Shown here one piece after another: positions 1 through 8,510 of a stretch of DNA of 64,000 bases. The notes beneath the pieces are model-generated. The model made no database searches, had not been told where the DNA came from, and saw only the letters and a list, made by a program, of their open reading frames with translations. The first letter of the stretch is position 1, and each line of letters begins with the position of its first letter. The stretch is from Nitrospiraceae bacterium (GTDB lineage: Bacteria > Nitrospirota > Nitrospiria > Nitrospirales > Nitrospiraceae): assembly GCA_019637075.1 (NCBI GenBank), contig JAHBWI010000002.1:186001-250000 (forward strand), given 5' to 3'. A program made the position numbers and the translations under genes.

Positions 1-1572
1 GAACAACGCCATGCGCCAACTCACATAGCGGCTGGAGAGATAGTAGGTTTCCACCAAGCTGTACCGCCCACTGGTGAGGAACGCAATCCAGTGGGCCGGC
101 TCAGGAAACGAATCAAGGTAGGGCTCGGCAATGGGACCGAGCGTAACGGTAATCCCACGCAGCAGCGCGTTCCGACACCATCCTTTCTCACCACCGGCGC
201 GAATGCTCACCGCTTCGGCGGAGGCCAAGTGGTACCCAATCGATCCGGGGCGGAAAGCAAACGCATCCTCATACCCTCGAAGCTTGTACCATCCGACATA
301 TAAAGCCACGTCCGGCGCCTCCCCCGGCTCACTAAAACGCCGCTCAGTGTTTTCGAGGCGAACCTTGAGTGCCCCCTTGCCTTGGAACATCCTTGCCGCC
401 AATCTCAAACTGTCATCGTAGCGCCCATACGTGTCAGACTGAGCGAGCCCCCTGGCATCAAGGTACACTGTGCCCGATAGGCCTTCACGCTCGGCCTCCA
501 ATGCACGATCGACCATCTGCATCGACAACTGGGGGGACGGTGCATCCAGTCGGCTTGCCATCAATACCGGCAGCTGCCCCCCATCACCCGTCGTCTGCTT
601 CGCCACATCGAAAAACAGCGGATTGGGCACACGCCATGCCACCACATAGTCAGACCGATCCCACCAGAGGAAGCTCAATTCGCTATCCACACTGGCGTCT
701 GCATGATCGCCGTTCAACGCATCCATCTCCGCCGCGGCCAGCCCCAACACTCCCTGAAGCCCGAACAATTGTTGTACCCATACGTACAACTCATGCCGGC
801 GCGTAAGTTGAGGCTGCTGCATGAGCATGCGGAGAATGCGCTCGCCCTCCTCGATCTGTTGGCGTAACACTTGGACCTCCAGCGGTTCCTGTGGATTGCG
901 GGTGGCAGGTATGAATGCCCCGCGGCCGGCAAATTGGACGATCAGCCGCGTGAGTTCTTCCTCCCATCGTGCATAGTCCGCATGCCCTGCTTGCGCTTGA
1001 ACCCGTTTGATCGCCGACTGAATGGCCTGCCCGATTCGCGAGAAATCACGAGCGGCCCGTTGCGCCTCTAGCATTGAGTCCCCGGACTCACGAGGACCAC
1101 CAGGCGCAGGATGCGCCTCGGTCACGGCGATGTCGGACAAGGACGTCTCCAGCTTGGTCAGCAATCCTCGGACAGCCCGGACATGGGTCCTTGCATCTGC
1201 CAGTGCCTGCGCCTGCTCAGGTGTCAGCACCGGAGCAGCCACCCGTAAGGGCAGATCATAGGTTACGACCAACGCTCGCGCCTTCGCCTGCCACCCGTTG
1301 CGCTCCAATGCCGCTCGCAAGGGCAGCACGAGCCGCACCTCATAGTCGGATCGAGAAATCGTCTCGCCCAGAGGCACATCCAACACAATGATCTGCCGTT
1401 CTGTCAGGCCTCGTTGGGCGGCATAGTGACGCGCGACAGCGACGCTGTCCGTACTGTTCCGGTTAGCTAGCACGACGACCTGATCGGGTTGAAGACTGGC
1501 CGAGGAGGTGGCCTCAGGCATGAACGAACAGAGCAATAGCCACAGCAGTAGGTAGCGGGAACATATCCGCAT
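1..1572 (-). CDS. TIGR03790 family secreted protein (C-terminus beyond window)
   Basis: An open minus-strand frame runs without a stop from an ATG at 1572 to the window edge (524 codons seen). It begins with a hydrophobic signal sequence (MRICSRYLLLWLLLCS...). Next comes the family's typical N-terminal stretch LVLANRNSTDS..VARHYAAQRGL....I..LD.P.GETISR.DYE. Near the edge it has WCRNALLRGITVTLG..AEPYL and ER.Y.L.ETYYLSSRYVSWRM-like segments (here SLVETYYLSSRYVSWRM). TIGR03790 proteins are uncharacterised and are reported to occur in genomes that carry exosortase. No strong Shine-Dalgarno precedes 1572. The gene is co-directional with the efflux operon but 100 bp from it. Confidence 0.75.
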   Translation of the reverse strand, partial: MRICSRYLLLWLLLCSFMPEATSSASLQPDQVVVLANRNSTDSVAVARHYAAQRGLTERQIIVLDVPLGETISRSDYEVRLVLPLRAALERNGWQAKARALVVTYDLPLRVAAPVLTPEQAQALADARTHVRAVRGLLTKLETSLSDIAVTEAHPAPGGPRESGDSMLEAQRAARDFSRIGQAIQSAIKRVQAQAGHADYARWEEELTRLIVQFAGRGAFIPATRNPQEPLEVQVLRQQIEEGERILRMLMQQPQLTRRHELYVWVQQLFGLQGVLGLAAAEMDALNGDHADASVDSELSFLWWDRSDYVVAWRVPNPLFFDVAKQTTGDGGQLPVLMASRLDAPSPQLSMQMVDRALEAEREGLSGTVYLDARGLAQSDTYGRYDDSLRLAARMFQGKGALKVRLENTERRFSEPGEAPDVALYVGWYKLRGYEDAFAFRPGSIGYHLASAEAVSIRAGGEKGWCRNALLRGITVTLGPIAEPYLDSFPEPAHWIAFLTSGRYSLVETYYLSSRYVSWRMALF

Positions 1573-1671
1573 CTTTAGATCCACGAGATGAGCTGCAGCG
1601 AAAGCGCCGCATGGCATGAATGAATGGCAAACGACCGGTCAGCGGCGGGAAACGCTTCGGCTGAACCGCAC

Positions 1672-3105
1672 CTAGCCCCGGTTCGCATTGGATGAGGCCG
1701 GCACAGCCTGCGGGAGCGGTGCCCCCTCTGCCATCCAGCCACCGCCTAACGCCTTGTAGAGTTGCACAATGGAAACCAGATGCAATCGATGGGTGCCGCT
1801 CAAGGCAAGTTCAGCATCAAAGAGGCTTCGCCGAGCTACCAACACATCCAGGTAGTTGGCCAGTCCACCCTTGTAGCGAAGTTCTGCGAGGTGTAGCGCG
1901 GACTGCAGCGCGTTGACCTGTATCTGTTGTGCCTCCCGTTGATCGCGCGACGTCTTGACGGCAATCAGAGCATCCTCGACTTCCTTAAAGGCGGTCAGCA
2001 CGGTCTGCTCGTATTGCGCTTGAGCCTGGCGGGCCTGCGCCTCGACAGCTTCTTGCTGGAATCCCAAGATCTGGGCATTCAACAATGGACTCGCAAGAGA
2101 AGGCCCCGCCACCCCATAGGAGGCAGGGTCGGTGAAGAGTTTCGACAGCTGGGGACTGGCCACGCCCAAGATCCCCGTCAGGCTGATCTTTGGAAATCGC
2201 TCCGCCTTGGCGGCCCCGATACGCGCGGTCGCCGCGGCCAATTGTTCTTCCGCCTGCATGAGATCCGGCCGCCGCTGCAACAGGTCGGACGGAAGTCCTG
2301 CCGGCACTTCCGGCGGCATCACCTGTTCGGTCAATGAACGGCCCCGAGCAACCGGGTACGGCCTACGCCCCAACAAGACGCTCAGCTGGTTTTCCTTCTG
2401 CACCCGTTGCCGCTCGAGCTCGGCCGTCCGTGCCGCCGCGTTGGCGCGCTCCGCCTCGAATTGATCCGAATCCAGCTTCGACGTCATGCCCTGACGCAAG
2501 CGGGCTTGGGCGATGCGAACCGACTCTTCCCAAGACTGCAGAGTGCGCTTCGCGATGTCATACTGCATATCGAACTGAAGAAGGTCAAAGTAGGCCTCGG
2601 CGACACCCGAGACCAATTGCAGGACAACAGCCCGTTGATTGTCCTCGCGTGCCAGGAGGTCCTTCAAGGCCGCCTCGTTTGATCGGCGGATCCGCCCCCA
2701 CACGTCGAGTTCCCAATTCAGGCTCCCCTGAAGATAATAGTTGAATGGATTCGCGAACCCGGGAAACAAGAAGATACTCTTCCGGCCAAGCACGGGAGCA
2801 TTGGCCGTGGCGGTCAGCCCCGGCAGGTAGTCGGATCGTGCCACGAGCGCGCGGGCCCGAAATTCGTCGACCGTTGCCACAGCGCGCCGCAGGTCCCGGT
2901 TCTCGTCCAGGGCCACCCGCACGAGCTTCTGCAACTCCGCATCCTTGAGCAGCTCCCACCAGGCGAGATTAGCCAAGGAGGTCGCATCCGAGCCCGACGC
3001 CAGCCGGAATGAATCCGACGTCCCGACATCCGGTCGTTTGTAGTCCGGCCCCATAGCACAGGACATGAGCATGCAGGAGAGCACCGCCGCAACACCGAGA
3101 CGCAT
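1672..3105 (-). CDS. RND efflux outer-membrane factor lipoprotein (NodT/OprM family)
   Basis: A 477-residue TolC-type channel of a tripartite efflux pump. The N-terminus is a lipoprotein signal with lipobox LMSC, followed by the family hallmark GPDYKRPD. Two outer membrane efflux repeats follow, with long coiled-coil segments rich in Ala/Gln/Arg, and a second-half hallmark LL.RRPDLM.AEEQLAAA.A.IG.A.A..FP. A longer frame reaches 3159. I chose 3105 because it has AGGGAGG about nine bases upstream, lies one base after the permease stop, and starts a normal signal peptide. It is the last gene of the adaptor-permease-OMF operon. The substrate cannot be read from the sequence. Confidence 0.93.
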   Translation of the reverse strand: MRLGVAAVLSCMLMSCAMGPDYKRPDVGTSDSFRLASGSDATSLANLAWWELLKDAELQKLVRVALDENRDLRRAVATVDEFRARALVARSDYLPGLTATANAPVLGRKSIFLFPGFANPFNYYLQGSLNWELDVWGRIRRSNEAALKDLLAREDNQRAVVLQLVSGVAEAYFDLLQFDMQYDIAKRTLQSWEESVRIAQARLRQGMTSKLDSDQFEAERANAAARTAELERQRVQKENQLSVLLGRRPYPVARGRSLTEQVMPPEVPAGLPSDLLQRRPDLMQAEEQLAAATARIGAAKAERFPKISLTGILGVASPQLSKLFTDPASYGVAGPSLASPLLNAQILGFQQEAVEAQARQAQAQYEQTVLTAFKEVEDALIAVKTSRDQREAQQIQVNALQSALHLAELRYKGGLANYLDVLVARRSLFDAELALSGTHRLHLVSIVQLYKALGGGWMAEGAPLPQAVPASSNANRG

Positions 3106-3106
3106 C

Positions 3107-6100
3107 CTAATGTCCTCCCTCCACCGCCTCATGCTCAACCTGCCGTACTCCCCTGCCACGACGTGTGACCTTCCGCACCAAAACGAAAAACAGGGGCACG
3201 AAGAAAATGGCGAGGAACGTCGCGGCGATCATGCCTCCGAATACGCCCGTCCCGATGGAATGACGACTCGCGGCGCCCGCCCCCGTGGCAACGACCAACG
3301 GCAACATGCCGAAGATAAACGCCATGGACGTCATAATGATGGGACGGAATCTCAAACGCGCCGCCTCAACCGCCGCTTCGAGCAATGGGCGACCTGCCTC
3401 GACCCGCGTATTGGCAAACTCCACGATCAGAATCGCGTTCTTAGCGGACAACCCGATCAACGTGACCATGCCGATCTGGAAATAGATATCGTTGGTCAAC
3501 CCCCTCATCCACACGGCCGACAACGCCCCGAAGATCCCGAAGGGCACAGCCAGGATCACCGCAAACGGCACAACCCAGCTCTCGTATTGGGCCGCCAAGA
3601 CCAGGAACACCATCAGCAGTCCAAACGCGAAGGCCATGCCTGACTGGCCACCGACCTTCTTCTCTTGGAACGAGATCGCGCTGTAATCCAATCCATACCC
3701 CTGCGGAGCCAGAACGTCCTTAGCCGCTTGGTCCAGCGCATCCAGCGCCTGCCCAGAACTGAACCCCGGCGCCGCGGCTCCCAGCACCAGCGCCGTGTTG
3801 TAGCCATTGAAATGGTTTACGGGATCCGGACCGCTTGTATACTCCGGCGTGACGACCGTATCGATCGGGATCATGTTGACCCCTTGCGGCGTCTGCGCCC
3901 GCACATAGATCTTCGAGAGGTCCTGCGGCGTGGAGCGAAACTCTGCATCTGCTTCCGTCTGCACATGGTAGACGCGCCCGAATTTCACGAAATCGTTGAT
4001 GTAGAAGTTCCCGAAGTAGGCCTGCAGCGTATCGAAAATATCCGAGATCGGCACGCCCAGCGCCTTCGCCCGCTCTCGGTTCACATGGGCATACAGACGC
4101 GGCGCGGTGACGCGGAACGTCGAACTGATGAAACCGATGGAGGGATCCTTCTGCGCTCGGGCGACAAATTGCTGCGCCACCTCGGCGAAATGCTTGAAGT
4201 CCCCTCCGCTGGGATCCTGGATCTGAACCGAGAACCCTCCCGTGGCCCCGATCCCACGGATCGGCGGCGCATTGAACGCCAGAATCAACGCTTCGGGGAT
4301 CTTGGCAAACTCTCCATAGGCTGCGCCGATCAGCGACTTCACGTGGTTCTGGGGACCGGGCCGCTCGTCCCACAACCGCAAGGGTAGGAACATCGTCGCG
4401 GCGTTGGGGCCTCTGGTGCCGAACACGAAGTTCTGTCCGGACAACGCATCGGTCGAATGGATCGCCGGAATCGAGAGAAAGAATTTTTCCAACCGGGTCA
4501 GCACCGCATCCGTCCGCTGCTTCGAGGCACCATCGGGCAACTGCACCACCGAAATGAAGTAGCCTTGGTCCTCCTCGGGCAGGAAGCTGTGCGGCAGACT
4601 CCGAAACAGGCCCAAGCAGAGCCCGAGAATGGCGAGAAATCCGACAATCGGAAGGAACGGCCGCGCCACGATGCGTCCCACTGTCCCGGCGTAGCGCGTC
4701 TGGGTCCAGTCGAATGAACGATTGAACAGGTTCCAAAACCGCCCTCTGGGACCTTCTCCGGGCTTCAGGACCACGGCGCACAGCGCCGGGCTCAGGGTCA
4801 AGGCAACGAAGCCGGAGAGCGTCACCGACATCGCAATAGTCGCAGCAAACTGTTTGTAGAGCGCGCCGGTGATACCGCCCAAGAACGCCACCGGCACGAA
4901 GACTGAGACCAACACCAGCACAATCGCGATGACCGGAGCCGTCACTTCGCTCATGGCCCGCTTGGCCGCCTCGCGCGGAGGCAACCCCTCGTGCGACATA
5001 TGCCGCTCCACGTTTTCGACCACGACGATCGCGTCGTCCACCACGATGCCGATCGCCAACACCATCGCGAACAGCGTAACCGTGTTAATGGAAAATCCCA
5101 GCGAGGCGAGTCCGATCATCGTGCCGATGAGCGACACCGGCACCGCCACCGCGGGGATGATCGTGGCGCGCCAGCTTTGCAGGAACACATAGACGACCAG
5201 GATCACGAGTATGAGGGCCTCCCCCAAGGTCTTCACGACTTCACGAATCGAGACCTCGATGAAGAACGTCGTGTCGTAGGGGATGTCGTACGACACACCT
5301 TGCGGGAAGGTCTTTGCGACCTGTTCCATCTCGTGCCGGATCAGTTTGACCGTCTCCAGCGCGTTGGCACCAGGCGCAAGGAAGGTCAGAAGGAAGGTGT
5401 TCGGATGCCCGTTCCAGCGGCCTTCAAGATTATAGGACTGGGCGCCTAGCTCGACCCGCGCCACATCCTTGAGCCGCACCATCGAACCGTCCGGCAGCGC
5501 ACGGACGATGAGTTCTTCGAAATCCCTCGCCTCACTCAAGCGCCCCTTGGTGATGACGGGAATCGTGAGCTCCGTTCCCTTCAAAGCCGGCTCCCGGCCG
5601 AGCGTGCCGGCCGGGAAATCCCGGTTCTGCTCCCGCACGATCGTCGCAATGTCCGTCGGAGTCAGCCCCAGCCGCGCCATCCGGACCGGGTCGAGAATCA
5701 ACCGCATGGCGTAATTGTGAGTCCCGAACACCATGGCATTGCCGACGCCGGGCAACCGCTTCAGATTGTCCACGACGCGCAGGATCGCGTAGTTGGACAA
5801 GAACACGATGTCGTAGCGGGGATCATTCGAGCTGAGCGCGATCACCGCGAGGAGGTCCGGGGAGGTTTTTTGGATCTGGATGCCCTGCCGAACGACCTCG
5901 GGCGGCAACTGCGGTTCGGCCAACTTCTGCCGATTCTGAGTCTGGACCTGGGCGATATCGGGATTGGTCCCGATCTCGAAGGTCAGCTTGATCGTCATGT
6001 GCCCATCGTTCGTGCTGGTCGAATCGTAGTACAGCAGATGGTCGATGCCGGGCAGCTGCACCTCGATCGGTCGAGCCACCGATTCGGCCACGACCTCGGC

Positions 6101-6262
6101 GCTCGCGCCGGGATAGTCGGCATCGATCTGGACCACCGGGGGAGAAATGTCCGGGAACTGCGCGATGGGAAGAAACTGCATGGCCATGAGGCCAAGCACG
6201 ACCAGCACGATGGAGACTACGGACGCGAAGATCGGTCGATCAATGAAGAAATGCGAGGTCAC
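3107..6262 (-). CDS. RND family (HAE1) inner-membrane efflux permease
   Basis: A 1051-residue proton-driven efflux permease of the AcrB/MexB type and normal length. Visible hallmarks are the N-terminal MTSHFFIDRPIFASVVSI, the porter repeats, the TM4 proton-relay pair in GIVVDDAIVVVENVER, and the second-half counterpart GLSAKNAILIVEF with its essential Lys. The start is GTG, sharing one base with the adaptor stop (TAGTG), so translation is probably coupled. The downstream outer-membrane factor begins one base after its stop. The HAE1 type points to organic or amphiphilic substrates rather than heavy metals; the exact substrate is unknown. Confidence 0.96.
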   Translation of the reverse strand: MTSHFFIDRPIFASVVSIVLVVLGLMAMQFLPIAQFPDISPPVVQIDADYPGASAEVVAESVARPIEVQLPGIDHLLYYDSTSTNDGHMTIKLTFEIGTNPDIAQVQTQNRQKLAEPQLPPEVVRQGIQIQKTSPDLLAVIALSSNDPRYDIVFLSNYAILRVVDNLKRLPGVGNAMVFGTHNYAMRLILDPVRMARLGLTPTDIATIVREQNRDFPAGTLGREPALKGTELTIPVITKGRLSEARDFEELIVRALPDGSMVRLKDVARVELGAQSYNLEGRWNGHPNTFLLTFLAPGANALETVKLIRHEMEQVAKTFPQGVSYDIPYDTTFFIEVSIREVVKTLGEALILVILVVYVFLQSWRATIIPAVAVPVSLIGTMIGLASLGFSINTVTLFAMVLAIGIVVDDAIVVVENVERHMSHEGLPPREAAKRAMSEVTAPVIAIVLVLVSVFVPVAFLGGITGALYKQFAATIAMSVTLSGFVALTLSPALCAVVLKPGEGPRGRFWNLFNRSFDWTQTRYAGTVGRIVARPFLPIVGFLAILGLCLGLFRSLPHSFLPEEDQGYFISVVQLPDGASKQRTDAVLTRLEKFFLSIPAIHSTDALSGQNFVFGTRGPNAATMFLPLRLWDERPGPQNHVKSLIGAAYGEFAKIPEALILAFNAPPIRGIGATGGFSVQIQDPSGGDFKHFAEVAQQFVARAQKDPSIGFISSTFRVTAPRLYAHVNRERAKALGVPISDIFDTLQAYFGNFYINDFVKFGRVYHVQTEADAEFRSTPQDLSKIYVRAQTPQGVNMIPIDTVVTPEYTSGPDPVNHFNGYNTALVLGAAAPGFSSGQALDALDQAAKDVLAPQGYGLDYSAISFQEKKVGGQSGMAFAFGLLMVFLVLAAQYESWVVPFAVILAVPFGIFGALSAVWMRGLTNDIYFQIGMVTLIGLSAKNAILIVEFANTRVEAGRPLLEAAVEAARLRFRPIIMTSMAFIFGMLPLVVATGAGAASRHSIGTGVFGGMIAATFLAIFFVPLFFVLVRKVTRRGRGVRQVEHEAVEGGH

Positions 6263-7446
6263 TATTTATCCTGGCTCGTCGCAGGAGGCGCTGCTGCGTC
6301 CGCCGGAGCAGCCGATACTTCGACCGGCTTGACCGGCATCCCCGGCGCGATTCGAAGCAAGCCGTTGACCACCACCCGCTCCCCGGCCTTCAGCCCTGCT
6401 TCGATCAACCACTGCCCGCCTTGCCAGTCGGTGGCGGTCACGTCGCGCATTTCCACCTTATCCTCGGCACCGACCACATAGACGAACGGGCCCTTCGGCC
6501 CCTGCAGCACTGCACGCTGGGGGACGAGCACGGCATTGGTTTTCGTATCACCCTTGAAGCGCAGCTTGAGGAATTGTCCGGGCAGCAGCTTGCGCTCGGA
6601 GTTGGGAAAGCTCACGCGCGCCTGCCGCGAACCAGTCTCACTCCGCAGGCCCGGCTCGAGCAGGTCGAACACACCTTCATGCTCATAGGCTGAGCCGTCC
6701 ATGAATGTGAGGACACCACGAAGCTGATAGACGCCGGGATGTTCAATGCGCTTCATCTCGATATCGCGGCGCCGCTTTAGAATGAACGTTTCCGGCACAT
6801 TGACCACCACGTACATGGGATCGACGCGGTGGATGACCGTCAACAGATCCGTTTGGGCAGACACCAACCGCCCTTCATAAAACCGGCTGCGCTCGATCAG
6901 CCCGGCAATCGGCGCGGTGATCAGCGTGTTGCTCATATCGAAGTTGGCCTTCACGACCTCAGCCTTGGATCCCTCCAGCGCCGCCTTGGCAGCCAGCTCC
7001 TCCGCCACGGCGTCATCCAAGTCCTTCTGGCTGACCGCCTGCTCCTGAAGCAAGGGCTTGACCCGGGCAAGGTTCTGTTTCGCCTGAATCAACCGCGCTT
7101 CGGCTTGAGCGACCTTGGCGCGGGCGCTCTGAAACGCCGCCTGAAATGGAATCGGGTCGATCCGATAGAGCTGGGCGCCCTTCTTGACGTCGCGCCCCTC
7201 CGGAAACAGGACGCTCTGAATGATGCCCGTGACTTGGGACCGGATCTCGACGGGGCGAGAGGCTTCGGCCTGGCCGATAAACTCCGGTTCATCCGGCACG
7301 CTCTGCAGCGTGACGGTTTGGATCTCTACCTGTGGAATGGGCATGGCAGGGGCTGCGCCCCCCTCTTGCTTGCATCCACCCGAGACGAGCAGGACCAGGC
7401 CCATCAGCCAGTAACCAGCGCGCCGGCGACACATCGTGACGATCAT
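6262..7446 (-). CDS. RND efflux periplasmic adaptor lipoprotein
   Basis: A 394-residue membrane-fusion protein linking permease and outer-membrane factor. Lipoprotein signal ends near SGGC. Then comes the barrel-sandwich segment VEIRSQVTGIIQSVLFPEGRDVKKGAQLYRID, a coiled-coil hairpin (about residues 90-160), the second lipoyl half (ITAPIAGLIERSRFYEGRLV) and a beta-barrel with GQFLKLRF. A longer frame to 7563 is open, but the ATG at 7446 has GAAGGA upstream and begins the signal peptide. First gene of the efflux operon; its leader carries a 14-bp palindrome and a near-consensus sigma-54 element (separate entry). Confidence 0.93.
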   Translation of the reverse strand: MIVTMCRRRAGYWLMGLVLLVSGGCKQEGGAAPAMPIPQVEIQTVTLQSVPDEPEFIGQAEASRPVEIRSQVTGIIQSVLFPEGRDVKKGAQLYRIDPIPFQAAFQSARAKVAQAEARLIQAKQNLARVKPLLQEQAVSQKDLDDAVAEELAAKAALEGSKAEVVKANFDMSNTLITAPIAGLIERSRFYEGRLVSAQTDLLTVIHRVDPMYVVVNVPETFILKRRRDIEMKRIEHPGVYQLRGVLTFMDGSAYEHEGVFDLLEPGLRSETGSRQARVSFPNSERKLLPGQFLKLRFKGDTKTNAVLVPQRAVLQGPKGPFVYVVGAEDKVEMRDVTATDWQGGQWLIEAGLKAGERVVVNGLLRIAPGMPVKPVEVSAAPADAAAPPATSQDK

Positions 7447-7459
7447 CAATGGTCCTTCG

Positions 7460-7489
7460 TCCAAATGTTTGGAATCAACAATCGTGCCA
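7460..7489 (-). promoter_or_regulatory. Efflux operon control region: palindrome and sigma-54-like element
   Basis: TCCAAATGTTTGGA at 7460-7473 is a perfect 14-bp palindrome 14 bases upstream of the adaptor start, and looks like a small operator. Immediately upstream on the minus strand (7489-7474) is TGGCACGATTGTTGAT. It matches the sigma-54 consensus except that the -12 GC reads GA, normally a damaging change. If used, transcription would begin inside the palindrome. No regulator gene adjoins the operon. Confidence 0.4.
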
Positions 7490-7559
7490 TCATAACCAAG
7501 CCCTTCCTCGGACACAACCCGCCGACCGCTGAGGAGTGGCAACAGGAGAGCGATTGATG

Positions 7560-8510
7560 TCATCGCTCATGGCAGGTCTGAACCGTTTCCAAGCAATCTC
7601 GCAGCAGTCTCGCGGGCTCGAACGAGTCCGCAAGCGGAGTGACGGTTTGGTAGGCATACAAACTCCATTGGGCGGGATCTCGTTTCGCCCACTCATCGGC
7701 CAGCAACAGCGTGCGAAGCGGCGGGGGAAGATCTATATCCGCAAGTTCTTCATGAGATGGCGGCGGTGCCGTCTCCGCCACTTCAAAGACGCCTTGCACC
7801 TGAGTTCCTTCACGATCCCTCACCGATACGCGAACGAACCCAGACTCAAGCGGCTGATCGAGGACGACTGCCACTCGCTGGCTTGCGAGGTCCATGCGAT
7901 GCACTAACTCTCTCGCTTCCGGCTGCTGGGAGACGACCCGGAGCTCATACGGCGGCACTCCACCGGTCCAACCGAGATAGAGCGTCTTGGCCTGAGCCGG
8001 CAGTCGGTTCATACGATCCTGAAGCAGCGGCAGGGCAAGCGGATCCTCCTCGCCCCGACTGCTCGTACTGACCTTCGTCACCGAGCGCGCCTGCTGCGTC
8101 GTCAATCGGCGTCCCACTTCGATCAACAGGGTCCCCAACCGATCAAGAAACGTAGGGGGCGCGGCATTGGGCGGCACGATGAAGGGAGAGTCTCGTTCGG
8201 TCACGCGCACTCGACGATTTCCGCATTGGAGATGGGCCACGGCTTCGGCTCCCTTGACCACCAGCCGATCCCCCGCATGCACCGGTAAAAGCAGGGCCAG
8301 CGGGACTGACGATCCGCCTCGTTCGATCGTAAAGCTTTCCAAGCTGCCGACCAGTTGCTCGACATACCCGACGGCGGGCATAGGCCCGCGACTTTCCGCT
8401 GCGAGGGAGAGTGCGCCGCAGACAAGCAGCATACTGACGCAGGCGCCTATCGCCCATACAGCCGGCCCTCGCTGAAAAAGCTCCCTACGCTTTACCGGAT
8501 ACGGCATCAT
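7560..8510 (-). CDS. FecR-domain-like membrane-anchored protein
   Basis: About 316 residues. One N-terminal hydrophobic segment (AVWAIGACVSMLLVCGALSLA) is followed by a FecR-like region (VGYVEQLVGSLESFTIERGG....L...VHAGDRLVVKGAEAVAHLQ). The C-terminal half (WTGGVPPYELRVVS) resembles the extracellular part of other FecR/DUF928-type proteins. The chosen start overlaps the end of the CHASE2 gene by 26 bases, which implies coupling; the ribosome site is weak and 8507 is an alternative. FecR/CHASE2 pairs next to caspase genes are common in multicellular-like and biofilm bacteria and are taken to be signalling modules. No catalytic motif is visible. Confidence 0.7.
   Translation of the reverse strand: MMPYPVKRRELFQRGPAVWAIGACVSMLLVCGALSLAAESRGPMPAVGYVEQLVGSLESFTIERGGSSVPLALLLPVHAGDRLVVKGAEAVAHLQCGNRRVRVTERDSPFIVPPNAAPPTFLDRLGTLLIEVGRRLTTQQARSVTKVSTSSRGEEDPLALPLLQDRMNRLPAQAKTLYLGWTGGVPPYELRVVSQQPEARELVHRMDLASQRVAVVLDQPLESGFVRVSVRDREGTQVQGVFEVAETAPPPSHEELADIDLPPPLRTLLLADEWAKRDPAQWSLYAYQTVTPLADSFEPARLLRDCLETVQTCHER

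Noticed and set aside
3106-3159. Upstream extension of the outer-membrane factor gene
   Set aside because: It overlaps the permease coding end and delays the lipoprotein signal; ATG 3105 has the better ribosome site.
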